NCBI GenBank assembly: GCA_016900015.1
Contig: JACJJM010000003.1
Location: 62,001-126,000 of the forward strand
Source of the DNA: Phocaeicola coprophilus
Lineage (GTDB): Bacteria; Bacteroidota; Bacteroidia; Bacteroidales; Bacteroidaceae
Direction of reading: 5' to 3'
Length of the DNA: 64,000 nt
Position 1 is the stretch's first letter. Every line of letters starts with the position of its first letter. Made by a program: the position numbers and the translations under genes. Below are positions 17,743 through 27,341 of the stretch, in pieces. Under the pieces are notes generated by a model. It worked only from the letters and a program-made list of their open reading frames with translations. It searched no databases and was not told the DNA's origin.

Positions 17743-19287
17743 TCAAAATGGAACACCCGAAACGGGAGGAGCTCCAAATGGATCGTCCTGCGGAATGTCT
17801 GAGGGAGGAGGTGGAGTCGGAGCTGGTTCGTTCAGGCCTGAACCGCGAAGCCGTTCGCCCTCCACCGGGACTATCATGTCATCATCAGGATTCTGGAAAC
17901 GGGCAAACTCGGACCTGAAACGCAACAGCACATCTCCCACAGCACCATTACGGTGCTTGGCTATGATGATTTCAGCCATGCCGTGCAAATCATTGCCTTT
18001 CTCATCCTGATAAATCTTATAATACTCCGGACGGTGGATAAAGCACACCATATCGGCATCCTGCTCGATGGCTCCTGATTCGCGGAGGTCGCTCAGCTGC
18101 GGACGCTTGCCATCGACTCCTTCACGGTTTTCCACTCCACGGTTGAGCTGGCTCAAGGCGATGATGGGAATGTTGAGCTCCTTGGCCAGACCTTTGAGCG
18201 AACGCGAGATGGTACTGACCTCCTCCTGACGGCTACCAAACGACATACCGTTGGCATTCATAAGCTGGAGATAGTCGATGATGATGACCTTCACGCCATG
18301 CTCACGCACCAGACGACGCGCTTTCGTACGAAGTTCAAACACTGAAAGCGACGGCGTGTCGTCCACATAGAGCGGGGCATCATAAAGGTCTTTTATCTTA
18401 TAGTCCAACTGGCCCCACTCGTAGGGTGCGAGCTGGCCGCTGCGAATCTTCTCACCGGAAATCTCACAAACATTGACGATCAGACGGTTGACCAACTGGA
18501 CATTGCTCATTTCAAGCGAAAAGAGTGCCACCGGCACCTTCTGGTCGACGGCTATATTCTTGGCCATAGAAAGGACAAAGGCCGTCTTACCCATCGCCGG
18601 ACGTGCTGCGATGATGACCAAGTCGGAGTTCTGCCAACCGGACGTCATCTTGTCAAGCTGGTGAAAGCCGCTGGGCAAACCGCTCAAACCATCGGTACGC
18701 GCAGCCGCCTTCTGGAGCATGTCGTAGGCTTCCTTGATGACAGGATTGATCTGCGTATAATCCTTCTTCATGTTCTGCTGGGAAATCTCGAAGAGCTTTC
18801 CTTCGGCCTCCTGCATGAGGTCGTCGACATCCTGCGTGGCATCGAAAGCCTTCGTCTGGATGTTGCTTGTGAAGGTGATGAGTTCGCGGGCGAGAAACTT
18901 TTGGGCGATAATGCGGGCATGATACTCGATGTGGGCTGATGAAGCCACTTTTCCACTGAGCTGGGTGATGTAGAAAGGCCCACCCACTTCGTCCAGTTCG
19001 CCGGTCTTCTTCAGTTGCTCCACGACGGTGAGGATGTCCACCGGCTGCTGCTGCATGGCCAGCGTACTGATGGCTTTGTAGATGAGCTGGTGACGCACGT
19101 CGTAGAACGACTCGGGACGGAGTATCTCGCTCACCAGCGAATAGGCGTCGCGCTCGATCATGAGCGCGCCCAACACGGCCTCTTCCAACTCCGGAGCCTG
19201 GGGCTGGAGATGGCCGTATTCGTTCATCTCAGGGACATGCACCCGCGGCTGGCGGGCACGTGAAGGGGTTCGTTTCGGTTCGGGCAT
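17743..19287 (-). CDS. dnaB: Replicative DNA helicase DnaB
   Basis: The start is set at the ATG at 19287 (MPEPKRTPSRARQPR), giving 514 residues; a longer frame adds an implausible leader. The N-terminal domain (LQPQAPELEEAVLGALMIE) is followed by the RecA-type helicase domain with Walker A in AARPAMGKTAFVLSMA and Walker B near VKVIIIDYLQLM. An SQLNRGVENR segment and QDADMVCFIHRPEYY close the domain. It unwinds DNA at the fork as a hexamer. It is divergent from ispE. A TATCTTTG box on the minus strand at 19313-19320 may be its promoter. Confidence 0.96.
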   Translation of the reverse strand: MPEPKRTPSRARQPRVHVPEMNEYGHLQPQAPELEEAVLGALMIERDAYSLVSEILRPESFYDVRHQLIYKAISTLAMQQQPVDILTVVEQLKKTGELDEVGGPFYITQLSGKVASSAHIEYHARIIAQKFLARELITFTSNIQTKAFDATQDVDDLMQEAEGKLFEISQQNMKKDYTQINPVIKEAYDMLQKAAARTDGLSGLPSGFHQLDKMTSGWQNSDLVIIAARPAMGKTAFVLSMAKNIAVDQKVPVALFSLEMSNVQLVNRLIVNVCEISGEKIRSGQLAPYEWGQLDYKIKDLYDAPLYVDDTPSLSVFELRTKARRLVREHGVKVIIIDYLQLMNANGMSFGSRQEEVSTISRSLKGLAKELNIPIIALSQLNRGVENREGVDGKRPQLSDLRESGAIEQDADMVCFIHRPEYYKIYQDEKGNDLHGMAEIIIAKHRNGAVGDVLLRFRSEFARFQNPDDDMIVPVEGERLRGSGLNEPAPTPPPPSDIPQDDPFGAPPVSGVPF

Positions 19288-19312
19288 AATAGATTCGTCT
19301 GTTTTTGCGGCG

Positions 19313-19320
19313 CAAAGATA
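19313..19320 (-). promoter_or_regulatory. Putative -7 box for dnaB
   Basis: The minus strand reads TATCTTTG, matching TAnnTTTG, 26 bases before the chosen start. No TTG lies at the usual distance. Confidence 0.4.
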
Positions 19321-19452
19321 CGCAAACTCCCGGGGAGCTGAGCGGGCGCATACGGGCTTTTTTTCGACCGGGACGCACATCTTTCGACTGAGGGGTGACT
19401 GATTTAAAAAAGTTTCACGTATATTTGCCCGGACTTAAACTTATAGCATATC

Positions 19453-20277
19453 ATGATAACATTTCCCAACGCAAAGATAAACCTCGGACTGCGCATCACC
19501 GAAAGACGGCCCGACGGCTATCACAACCTGGAGACCATCTTCTATCCCATCCATCTGGAAGATGCACTCGAAGTGGTCCCTCTCAAGGACAACAAACAGG
19601 AGTATGACCTCAAAATCACGGGCACGCCCATCGACGGCACGCCGGAAGACAACCTCGTCGTGCGGGCCTACCGCCTGCTGAAGCAAGACTTCGATCTCCC
19701 GCCCATACATATATATATGTACAAGCACATCCCCCTCGGGGCCGGACTCGGAGGCGGCTCGTCGGACGCTGCATTCATGATAAAGCTCCTCAACGAGAAA
19801 TTCGCCCTCGGGATGACGACCGGGCAGATGGAAGCCTACGCCTCACGCCTGGGAGCTGACTGCGCCTTCTTCATCCAGGACCGACCCGTACTGGCCACGG
19901 GCATAGGCAACGAGTTCACGCCCATAGACCTGAGCCTCAAAGGAATGTACATCGTCCTGGTGAAACCTTCCGTCAGCGTGTCGACACGGGAAGCTTACGC
20001 GGGCGTGACGCCACAGAGACCGGACGTCCCCCTCACGACGCTGATACGCCGCCCCATCGAGGAGTGGCGCGACTGCATCGCGAATGATTTCGAGCCAAGT
20101 GTCTTCCGCGCCTATCCCGAAATCGCAGCCATCAAGGACAAGCTCTACGACATGGGTGCCGTCTATGCCTCCATGTCCGGCTCCGGGTCGACGGTCTACG
20201 GCATCTTCCGTGAGTCCGTCCCCTACGTCGACGAGCACTTCGGCGAACATTTCTGCCGTATCCGCGAGCTGGAATGA
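19453..20277 (+). CDS. ispE: 4-diphosphocytidyl-2-C-methyl-D-erythritol kinase
   Basis: The 274-residue GHMP kinase phosphorylates CDP-methylerythritol, the fourth step of the MEP pathway. The start region [23 protein letters not shown] carries the substrate-binding residues, and [16 protein letters not shown] (about 94-109) is the ATP-binding glycine loop. A C-terminal [13 protein letters not shown] matches the third GHMP motif. It stands alone, divergent from dnaB, with a TATATTTG box at 19420-19427. Downstream lies a long repeat-filled gap. Confidence 0.95.
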   Translation: MITFPNAKINLGLRITERRPDGYHNLETIFYPIHLEDALEVVPLKDNKQEYDLKITGTPIDGTPEDNLVVRAYRLLKQDFDLPPIHIYMYKHIPLGAGLGGGSSDAAFMIKLLNEKFALGMTTGQMEAYASRLGADCAFFIQDRPVLATGIGNEFTPIDLSLKGMYIVLVKPSVSVSTREAYAGVTPQRPDVPLTTLIRRPIEEWRDCIANDFEPSVFRAYPEIAAIKDKLYDMGAVYASMSGSGSTVYGIFRESVPYVDEHFGEHFCRIRELE

Positions 20278-20370
20278 CCGGCCTGCGTGCATACGGGGCG
20301 GGGACGCCGCACGGTTCTCATCCGCAGTCGTCGGGTGACACGTGCGACGTCCCCGCCTTTGTGTCCGCGC

Positions 20371-20520
20371 CCCGGCATTTCCCAAAATATACCCCAAAAC
20401 AGCCCACACGCCGACCCGGCATTTCCCCAAATATATACCAAAGCAGCTCACACGCTGACCCCGCATTTTCCAAAATATATCTCAAAACAGCTCATACGCC
20501 GCTTCGGCATTTTCCAAAAA
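20371..20520. repeat. About 3.5 tandem 44-bp repeats
   Basis: GCATTT anchors lie at 20375, 20419, 20463 and 20507, an exact 44-bp period (twice 22). Each unit holds GGCATTTYCC, then AAATATA, then AAARCAGCYCAYACGCYG. Units differ by scattered substitutions. The array begins about 95 bp past the ispE stop. Confidence 0.9.
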
Positions 20521-20600
20521 AGAACTTAATGGGACAAAGGACGGACTTCATGGATGATGAAGACGTATTCGAGATAAGATGACGTCGTACTTCATCAAGG

Positions 20601-20688
20601 AATCATACCGTATGATTAGTACAATCATACCGTATGTTTCCTACAATCATACGGTATGATTCATACAAACATACGGTATGATTCCTGG
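20601..20688. repeat. Four palindromes at 22-bp spacing
   Basis: AATCATACSGTATGATT (17 bp, symmetric except its central base) starts at 20601, 20623, 20645 and 20667. The second and fourth copies have one arm change each. Between the palindromes are five-base spacers that differ (AGTAC, CCTAC, CATAC). The central base is C in the first two copies and G in the last two. Confidence 0.95.
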
Positions 20689-20695
20689 CTGGGAT

Positions 20696-20783
20696 AGGGA
20701 GTGATGTGGGATGATGTAGGGAGTGAGACAGGATGAGGTGCATGGCTGATGAGGATGAGGAGGGTGGACAATGGGGACGGGGC
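20696..20783. repeat. Purine-rich 22-bp repeats
   Basis: AGGGAGTGA begins at 20696 and 20718, 22 bp apart. Two further, more diverged 22-bp segments follow, containing GATGAGG and then GGTGGACAATGGGG. It begins 8 bp after the palindrome array but in a different phase. The remaining bases up to 20890 show no gene. Confidence 0.65.
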
Positions 20784-20890
20784 GCGGACGTTGTGGCGGC
20801 GGAGACGGGAGCATGAAAAGACCGCCCGCGGGGCGAGAGGGGCTCGCTTCCGGGGCGGCTGGCATTTAATTTACCTTATAGAGGGGACGG

Positions 20891-22549
20891 TCACAGGCGC
20901 ACGTCCTGATACAGATAGCGCTTGATGCTCTTCTTGGCCGTCTTCTCAAACTCTTCGGGCCAAACCTTGATGCGCGAGATTTGGGCATAAGCAGGCAACT
21001 GCCCGTTGAGCTGACGGCGGCAGTCATCCATCAAGGCCTCCACACGCCCGGGGTCATGGCCGGCGTCACCCAGTTCGCTCCAATCCGGATAGACGAGGGC
21101 TACGAGCTTGTCATGGTGGAGAATGACAATGGACTCGGAGACGTAGAGCATGTTGTTCAGCTTCGACTCGATTTCCTCCGGATAGATATTCTGCCCCGAA
21201 GCTGTGAGGAGCATGTTCTTGCAGCGTCCCTTGATAAAGACATGCCCCTCGTCGTCCATGACGGCCATGTCGCCCGTGTGGAGCCAGCCTTGAGGGTCAA
21301 TGACCTGGCTCGTAGCCTCGGGGTTCTTGTAGTAGCCCAACATCAGGTTTTCTCCGCGGCACAAGAGTTCGCCGGGCACGGAGTGAGGCATGGGAGAGTC
21401 TATCTTCAGCTCCATACGGGGCACGACCTGGCCGCAGGACGTGTACTTGAGATTCGTCCAGAAGTTATGGCAGATAATCGGTCCGCACTCCGTCATGCCG
21501 TAAGCAATCGTGTAGGGAAAGTCGATGAGCCTCAGGAACGCCTCCACCTCCGCATTGAAGGGAGCTCCGCCGATGATGATTTCGATGAAGTTTCCGCCAA
21601 AGACCTGCATGGCCTCCTCGCGGGCCTTCATCTTGATTTTGTCGCTGACAATGGGGACTTTCAGCAAGAATCGTCCGAGCTTCGTGTCGACGCGCGGGAG
21701 AATCATCTTCTTGAATATCTTCTCCACGACCAGGGGTACGCTGGAGATGACCCGGGGACGAATCTCGGCAAACGACGAGGCAATGATTTTCGGCGAAGGC
21801 ATGCGGGTGAGAAACCACAGGTGCGCCCCCTGGCAGACGCCGAAGAGGAAATCGAACACCATGCCGAACACATGTCCCAAGGGCAACATCGAGACGACGC
21901 TGTCACCCGGACGGAGGTCAATGCGCTCGCGGCAGAGCATGACGTTCGACAGGATGCTGCGGTAGGGCAACATGACACCCTTCGAATATCCCGTCGTACC
22001 GGAAGTGTAGTTGATGATGGCCAGTTCCTCAGGCAGGTCGCGGCGGTAGGCGACATGCTCCGGACGGAAGTTGCGCGGGAAACGGTGGCCGAACAATTCG
22101 TTCAAGCGTTCTCGTGCCTCGGAAATGCGCTCCGAGCGCGACACGAGCAGGGAGAAGTCTGTCAGGAGGACGATAGCCTCTAGGCCGGGCATACAGGCTT
22201 CGTTGAGATTCTCCCACACCTGATCGCCGGCGAAGAGCATACGCGCTTCGGAATGGTTGACAATGTGATGGATGTTGTCCGGCTTGAATTCATGCAAGAT
22301 GGGCACGGCGACAGCACCATAAGTTATCACTCCGAGGAAAGCGACCACCCAGTGGGCGCTGTTACGTCCGCAGACGGCCACCTTGTCGCCCGGACGTATG
22401 CCGCCCTCTTCGAGCATGATATGCATCTTGGCCACCTTTCGGGCTACGTCTTTATAACGTAGCGTTATCCCTTTATAGTCAGTCAGAGCATTGAGCTCCC
22501 AGTTGTTCTTTATACTCTCTTCAATGAGCTTGATGAAGCTATTCTCCAT
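20891..22549 (-). CDS. Long-chain fatty acid-CoA ligase (AMP-binding enzyme)
   Basis: The start is set at the ATG at 22549 (MENSFIKLIEESI), giving 552 residues; the longer frame adds a non-conserved leader. Adenylate-forming motifs are clear: INYTSGTTGYSKGVMLPYRS (P-loop), YGMTECGPI, GWLHTGDMAVMDDEGH, and the C-terminal KTAKKSIKRYL lysine. It activates a carboxylic acid, probably a long-chain fatty acid, to its AMP and then CoA ester. It is monocistronic and divergent from the HAD gene. The exact substrate is not readable. Confidence 0.88.
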   Translation of the reverse strand: MENSFIKLIEESIKNNWELNALTDYKGITLRYKDVARKVAKMHIMLEEGGIRPGDKVAVCGRNSAHWVVAFLGVITYGAVAVPILHEFKPDNIHHIVNHSEARMLFAGDQVWENLNEACMPGLEAIVLLTDFSLLVSRSERISEARERLNELFGHRFPRNFRPEHVAYRRDLPEELAIINYTSGTTGYSKGVMLPYRSILSNVMLCRERIDLRPGDSVVSMLPLGHVFGMVFDFLFGVCQGAHLWFLTRMPSPKIIASSFAEIRPRVISSVPLVVEKIFKKMILPRVDTKLGRFLLKVPIVSDKIKMKAREEAMQVFGGNFIEIIIGGAPFNAEVEAFLRLIDFPYTIAYGMTECGPIICHNFWTNLKYTSCGQVVPRMELKIDSPMPHSVPGELLCRGENLMLGYYKNPEATSQVIDPQGWLHTGDMAVMDDEGHVFIKGRCKNMLLTASGQNIYPEEIESKLNNMLYVSESIVILHHDKLVALVYPDWSELGDAGHDPGRVEALMDDCRRQLNGQLPAYAQISRIKVWPEEFEKTAKKSIKRYLYQDVRL

Positions 22550-22719
22550 GTCATTATTTGTTAGTCGTTGCACATTCTGTGTTAAAATGCGCACAAACAT
22601 ACGGAAATACTTGCTTATTGACGTTCTGGGATTGTTAAGTTTACATTCTTTTAACAAGATGGCCTTCCTATATCGGCGCAGTCTTTCGAACTTTGCACCC
22701 AAATAAACAACATGCTTTC

Positions 22720-23379
22720 ATGGATATGAATCAACCCATTGCCGCCCTTTTCGACCTCGACGGCGTCATCTTGGACACCGAGTCGCAGTACACCGTTTTC
22801 TGGCGTAAGCAAGGGCAGGCCCACCGGCCCGACATTCCTCAGTTCGAACAACGCATCAAGGGGATGACCCTCACGCAGATTCTACAGTTTTTCAATGCCG
22901 ACCCTTCCCTGCCCGGACGCATCCAGTCCGAACTTGACGCCTACGAACGTCAAATGGACTATCCGTACATCCCCGGAGTGACGGCCTTCATCGGCGAGCT
23001 TCGCAAGCATGACGTCCGCACGGCTGTCGTGACCAGCTCCAACCGCATGAAGATGGAAAATGTCTATCAGGCCCATCCGGAGTTTGCCTCACTTTTCGAC
23101 TGCATCTTCACGGCCGAGGACTTCAGCCGCTCCAAGCCCGACCCTGATTGCTATTTGCTGGGGGCACGGACATTCGGCATCCCGTCGTCCAGGTGCGTCG
23201 TATTCGAGGATTCGTTCAACGGATTGACAGCCGGCGTACGTGCCGGCATGACGGTCGTGGGGCTTTCCACCACCAATCCGGCAGACTCCATCCGCAGTCT
23301 GGCAGACATCGTCATCCCGGACTTTATGTCCTTTGACGTAGAAAACATGTACTCCGTGATGCACAAATCCAGTGAATAA
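22720..23379 (+). CDS. HAD family phosphatase (beta-phosphoglucomutase-like)
   Basis: About 219 residues from the ATG at 22720 (MDMNQP; MNQP two codons on is also possible). Motif I is FDLDGVILDTES, with the nucleophile and acid/base aspartates at 12 and 14. Motif II is VVTSSN, motif III lies near RSKPDPDCYL, and motif IV is VVFEDSFNGLTAGVRAGM. The cap is inserted after motif I, as in HAD subclass IA. Such enzymes dephosphorylate small sugar phosphates or act as phosphoglucomutases. The substrate is unknown. panB follows with its own promoter box. Confidence 0.85.
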   Translation: MDMNQPIAALFDLDGVILDTESQYTVFWRKQGQAHRPDIPQFEQRIKGMTLTQILQFFNADPSLPGRIQSELDAYERQMDYPYIPGVTAFIGELRKHDVRTAVVTSSNRMKMENVYQAHPEFASLFDCIFTAEDFSRSKPDPDCYLLGARTFGIPSSRCVVFEDSFNGLTAGVRAGMTVVGLSTTNPADSIRSLADIVIPDFMSFDVENMYSVMHKSSE

Positions 23380-23381
23380 TG

Positions 23382-23389
23382 TAACTTTG
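23382..23389 (+). promoter_or_regulatory. Putative -7 box for panB
   Basis: TAACTTTG matches TAnnTTTG, just past the HAD stop and 46 bases before the panB start. A TTG at the usual distance is not seen. Confidence 0.5.
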
Positions 23390-23435
23390 CAGCCGTTTTT
23401 TACGAACATTTAACTAACCAAGGACCTATTACAAT

Positions 23436-24257
23436 ATGGCAAACTACATCAGTGATGATAAGAAGAAGGTGACGACCCATCACCTTCTGGAGATGAAAAA
23501 GCAGGGAGAGAAAATCTCCATGCTGACTTCATACGACTACACAACGGCCACCATCGTCGACCAGACGGGCATGGATGTCATCCTCGTCGGCGACTCGGCT
23601 TCCAATGTCATGGCAGGTAATGCCACGACACTCCCCATCACCGTCGACGAGATGATTGTCTACGGACGTGCTGTGGCCCGTGCTGCCAAGCGTGCCCTAG
23701 TGGTCATCGACATGCCCTTCGGCTCCTACCAGGCCGACCCGTATGACGGCGTGCAGGCAGCAGTGCGCATGATAAAGGAGACCGGAGCCGACGCCCTGAA
23801 ATTGGAAGGTGGCGAAGAGTTCGCCGACGTCATACGCCGGATTATCAATGCCGGCATCCCGGTCATGGGACATCTCGGACTCATGCCCCAGTCCATCCAT
23901 AAATACGGCACATACGGCGTGCGTGCCAAAGACGACAGCGAAGCCGAAAAACTGGTGCGCGACGCACACTTGCTAGAAGAGGCCGGCTGCTTCGCTCTCG
24001 TGCTGGAAAAAATTCCAGCCGCATTGGCTGCCCGTGTTGCCGGAGAGCTGAGCATCCCCGTCATCGGCATCGGAGCCGGAAACGGCGTCGACGGCCAAGT
24101 GCTCGTCGTGACCGACATGCTGGGCATGAACGACGGTTTCAGTCCTAAATTCCTGCGTCGGTATGCTGATCTCCACTCCGTGATGACGGAAGCCATCAGT
24201 CGATATGTGCATGACGTAAAAACGAAAGACTTCCCCAACGAGAAAGAACAATATTAA
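23436..24257 (+). CDS. panB: 3-methyl-2-oxobutanoate hydroxymethyltransferase
   Basis: The 273-residue enzyme makes ketopantoate from 2-oxoisovalerate with methylene-tetrahydrofolate, the first step toward pantothenate and CoA. Signatures: [20 protein letters not shown], then [11 protein letters not shown] (metal and substrate loop), then [15 protein letters not shown], and [15 protein letters not shown] with the catalytic region. Length is typical. The MFS gene starts 6 bp later, so the two are probably co-transcribed. Confidence 0.95.
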   Translation: MANYISDDKKKVTTHHLLEMKKQGEKISMLTSYDYTTATIVDQTGMDVILVGDSASNVMAGNATTLPITVDEMIVYGRAVARAAKRALVVIDMPFGSYQADPYDGVQAAVRMIKETGADALKLEGGEEFADVIRRIINAGIPVMGHLGLMPQSIHKYGTYGVRAKDDSEAEKLVRDAHLLEEAGCFALVLEKIPAALAARVAGELSIPVIGIGAGNGVDGQVLVVTDMLGMNDGFSPKFLRRYADLHSVMTEAISRYVHDVKTKDFPNEKEQY

Positions 24258-24263
24258 ACTCCT

Positions 24264-25427
24264 ATGGACAATCTCTCGACAGACCGTTCACAACCCGCTG
24301 TCAGGCCTAGACTCTGGTCAAAAAACCTCTGGATGGTGTGCTTGTCGCACCTGTTGCTCGGCACTGCGCTCTACATGCTCATCCCGGCACTGCCGGCTTG
24401 GCTAGTGGAACGCTACGAAGCCACTCCCATCGAAGTGGGAGGCGCATTGGCCGTATCAAGCATCGTGGCCTTTTTGCTCGGCCCGTTCTTCAACTATCTG
24501 GTCGACCGTTTTCCACGGAAAAGTGTTTGCACATGGGCCCTATTCGGCATATCGCTGTGCTCTTTGGGCTTCTTCCGTGCACCTGTCCTTGCTTGGATTT
24601 TCACCCTGCGCATTCTCCAGGGACTCTTGCAGGGCGTGGCCCTCATGGCTTCCGGCAGCACGCTGGCCATCGACCTGACCACGTCCCCCAACCGGACAAA
24701 TGCCAACAATGCCTTTGCCTGGTTCGGCAGACTCAGCCTGTCCATCGGTCCTCTGATGGGCCTATTGGTTCAGTACTTAATAGGATTTCGGGCCGTGTTT
24801 GCCGTGTCATGTGCCCTTGCACTTGTGGCCTGCCTCTGCATTCTGTGCCTCAAGGTACCATTCCGTGCCCCGTTGGACCCGCCCAAGTTTTCACTGGACC
24901 GTTTTTGGCTGCCCAACGGCTGGCTCATGTTTTTTCAGACTATTCCCATCGCCGTCGTCACAGGCATCTTGTTGGCCGATATTCAACGTTATGAATTCTA
25001 CGTATTCATGATGGTTGGCTTCTGCATTGCCCTCTTGGCTCTTCGCTTCGTATTTCTCGAGGCAGACATACGGTCGGAGATTGTCTCCGGCAACATCCTC
25101 TGGGGAGCAGGCCTATTGTTGCTGCTCTTCCGCGAAGGCACTTCGGCGTTCTATGCGTCCTCTATATTAATAGGTATAGGTATCGGTCTGACGACAGCCC
25201 GCTTATTGGTGTTCTTCATCAAACTCTCGCATCATTGCGAACGTGGTTCGGCCAACACTTCATTTATGTTCGCATGGGAACTGGGGCTAGGCATCGGACT
25301 TTTCCTGGGTTATACACTGCCCACCGCTGCCGACGGCTACCGCATCAGCTTGTGGATTCTGGCTATCGCCATGGTGCTCTATCTCACCTTTACCCATCGT
25401 TGGTTCATGGCGCATAAGATGAGATAA
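24264..25427 (+). CDS. MFS transporter
   Basis: The 387-residue protein shows 12 probable transmembrane segments and an MFS loop 2-3 motif (NYLVDRFPRKSV). It begins 6 bp after panB. Length and segment pattern fit a 12-TM drug or metabolite exporter, but nothing in the sequence names the substrate. A link to pantothenate is only suggested by gene order. Confidence 0.82.
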   Translation: MDNLSTDRSQPAVRPRLWSKNLWMVCLSHLLLGTALYMLIPALPAWLVERYEATPIEVGGALAVSSIVAFLLGPFFNYLVDRFPRKSVCTWALFGISLCSLGFFRAPVLAWIFTLRILQGLLQGVALMASGSTLAIDLTTSPNRTNANNAFAWFGRLSLSIGPLMGLLVQYLIGFRAVFAVSCALALVACLCILCLKVPFRAPLDPPKFSLDRFWLPNGWLMFFQTIPIAVVTGILLADIQRYEFYVFMMVGFCIALLALRFVFLEADIRSEIVSGNILWGAGLLLLLFREGTSAFYASSILIGIGIGLTTARLLVFFIKLSHHCERGSANTSFMFAWELGLGIGLFLGYTLPTAADGYRISLWILAIAMVLYLTFTHRWFMAHKMR

Positions 25428-25460
25428 ACTTCCTGAAAGCTGATTTTGAATGAGCTTTGT

Positions 25461-25491
25461 TTGTCTTCTAACGTGGAATAGACTAACTTTG
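25461..25491 (+). promoter_or_regulatory. Bacteroidetes-type promoter for ssb
   Basis: TTG (25461-25463), a 20-base spacer, then TAACTTTG (25484-25491). This is a full match to the TTG / TAnnTTTG pattern, 28 bases before the ssb start. Confidence 0.75.
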
Positions 25492-25519
25492 ACGCAAAAC
25501 TTACTAAAGCAAAAAAACT

Positions 25520-25939
25520 ATGTCAATAAATAAAGTCATCCTACTGGGACATGTCGGAAAAGACCCTGACGTACGCTACTTGGACGGAGGCATTGCCGTA
25601 GCCACTTTCCCACTGGCTACCACGGAACGGGGCTATACCTTGCCAAACGGAACAAACGTGCCCGAACGCACAGACTGGCACAACATCGTCTTGTGGCGTG
25701 GGCTGGCACAACTTGCAGAGAAATACGTACATAAAGGAGACAAACTCTATATCGAAGGCAAGCTACGTCCCCGTTCCTACGACGACCAGAACGGTATCCG
25801 GCGCTTCACAGTAGAAATCTACGGTGAAGCGATGGAGTTGTGTTCTTCCCGTCCGACAGCTGCACAGCCTCAACAACCGGCACAAAAGCCTCAGGCTTCT
25901 GCAGCTCAGACTGAGACAGACGACGCCCTGCCTTTCTGA
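25520..25939 (+). CDS. ssb: Single-stranded DNA-binding protein
   Basis: The 139-residue protein has an OB-fold start (INKVILLGHVGKDPDVRYL), the conserved WHNIVLWRGLAQLAEKYVHKGDKLYIEGKL run in shorter form, and a QP-rich linker leading to the acidic tip DDALPF that binds partner proteins. It coats single-stranded DNA at forks and repair sites. It leads a likely unit with gldE and the phosphopantetheinyl transferase, an order seen in other Bacteroidales. Confidence 0.95.
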   Translation: MSINKVILLGHVGKDPDVRYLDGGIAVATFPLATTERGYTLPNGTNVPERTDWHNIVLWRGLAQLAEKYVHKGDKLYIEGKLRPRSYDDQNGIRRFTVEIYGEAMELCSSRPTAAQPQQPAQKPQASAAQTETDDALPF

Positions 25940-25982
25940 ACCCTTAGTTTGCGAAACCTATTGTTTAACTAATACTTAAGAC

Positions 25983-27338
25983 TTGGACACTGACGCGACC
26001 TTCCGCCAATGGGCGGAAACTTTCGAACAAATCATCTTAACCCCACCACAAACAGGAGCTTGGATAATCCTGGCCTTGAGCCTGTTGTTCCTGGTGCTAT
26101 CTGCTTTTATCTCCGCATCCGAAGTGTCATTCGTCTCTTTGACAAACACAGACAAAGAGAAACTGAATGCCTCTCACGCTCAGGCCGACCGGATTATCTT
26201 GACCTTATTGGGCGACTCCGAACGGCTAAAAGCTGCCATGCTCGTCGCCCATACACTGACCGACGTTGCATTCATCCTCCTCGGCAATTACTTTCTCATG
26301 CAGAGCATACACAATGCTCCGTCAGATGCTTGGCTAATCGTCGGCAACACGGTCATCCTGGTTCTGCTAATGCTACTTTTCGGCGAAATCATCCCTCGTA
26401 TCCATGCGACCCAGAAACCACTTGCTTTCTGCCGGAAGGCTGCACGTGCGATGAACTTCACCTACCGGCTGTTTCGCCCCATAGCCGGATGGATGGTGAC
26501 ATCCAGCAACTATCTGCAAAAGCTGGCTGGCAGAGACAATGCACACAACCTCTCCGTCGACGAACTCTCACAGGCCCTGGAACTGACCGACCAAAACGAC
26601 ATTTCTGAAGAACAAAACATGTTGCGGGGCATCATACGTTTCGGCGGAGAGACCGTCAAGGAAGTGATGACTTCACGCCTTGACATCGTAGACCTGGAAT
26701 TGAACACCCCTTTCCCGCAAGTCATCCGCTGCATTATCGACAACGGTTATTCACGCATCCCTGTCTATCAAAACTCACGTGACAACATCAAAGGCGTGCT
26801 CTACATCAAGGACCTCCTACCCTATTTGGACAAAGGCGACAACTTCCACTGGCAATCGCTCATACGTCCACCCTACTTCGTGCCCGACACAAAGATGATA
26901 GACGACCTGCTTCGCGAATTCCAACGACAGAAAATCCATATCGCCATCGTTGTCGATGAGTTTGGAGGCACATCGGGACTAATCACCATGGAAGACATCA
27001 TCGAAGAAATCATCGGCGAAATCAATGACGAATACGATGAAGACGAGCGCACATACGCAAAGCTGAACGACTCCACCTACGTATTTGAAGGCAAGACCTC
27101 GCTCTCAGACTTCTACAAAATCACCCATTCGCAAGAGGCTGACTTTGAACCTATGGCCGGCGAAGCAGACACGCTGGCAGGGCTTCTGCTGGAATTAAAA
27201 GGAGAATTCCCAAGCCGGCATGAGAAACTGACTTACAGGAATTTCACCTTTGAAGTCCTGGAAATGGACAACCGGCGTATCCTGAAAATAAAAGTCATTA
27301 TCACCCCGACTGAAGAGACCGAACCTCAAAAACGCTGA
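25983..27338 (+). CDS. gldE: Gliding-motility-associated protein GldE (CNNM/CBS family)
   Basis: The 451-residue protein starts with TTG at 25983; no ATG is available upstream or close downstream before the first membrane helix. It has four membrane segments in a CNNM-type domain (ILALSLLFLVLSAFISASEVSFVS), then a CBS pair (RIPVYQNSRDNIKGVLYIKDLL), then a CorC_HlyC domain (VDEFGGTSGLITMEDIIEEIIGEI) and a C-terminal transporter-associated fold. In gliding Bacteroidetes GldE supports GldJ; in gut species it may be an ion-linked membrane protein. It lies 43 bp after ssb. Confidence 0.88.
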   Translation: MDTDATFRQWAETFEQIILTPPQTGAWIILALSLLFLVLSAFISASEVSFVSLTNTDKEKLNASHAQADRIILTLLGDSERLKAAMLVAHTLTDVAFILLGNYFLMQSIHNAPSDAWLIVGNTVILVLLMLLFGEIIPRIHATQKPLAFCRKAARAMNFTYRLFRPIAGWMVTSSNYLQKLAGRDNAHNLSVDELSQALELTDQNDISEEQNMLRGIIRFGGETVKEVMTSRLDIVDLELNTPFPQVIRCIIDNGYSRIPVYQNSRDNIKGVLYIKDLLPYLDKGDNFHWQSLIRPPYFVPDTKMIDDLLREFQRQKIHIAIVVDEFGGTSGLITMEDIIEEIIGEINDEYDEDERTYAKLNDSTYVFEGKTSLSDFYKITHSQEADFEPMAGEADTLAGLLLELKGEFPSRHEKLTYRNFTFEVLEMDNRRILKIKVIITPTEETEPQKR

Positions 27339-27341
27339 CCC

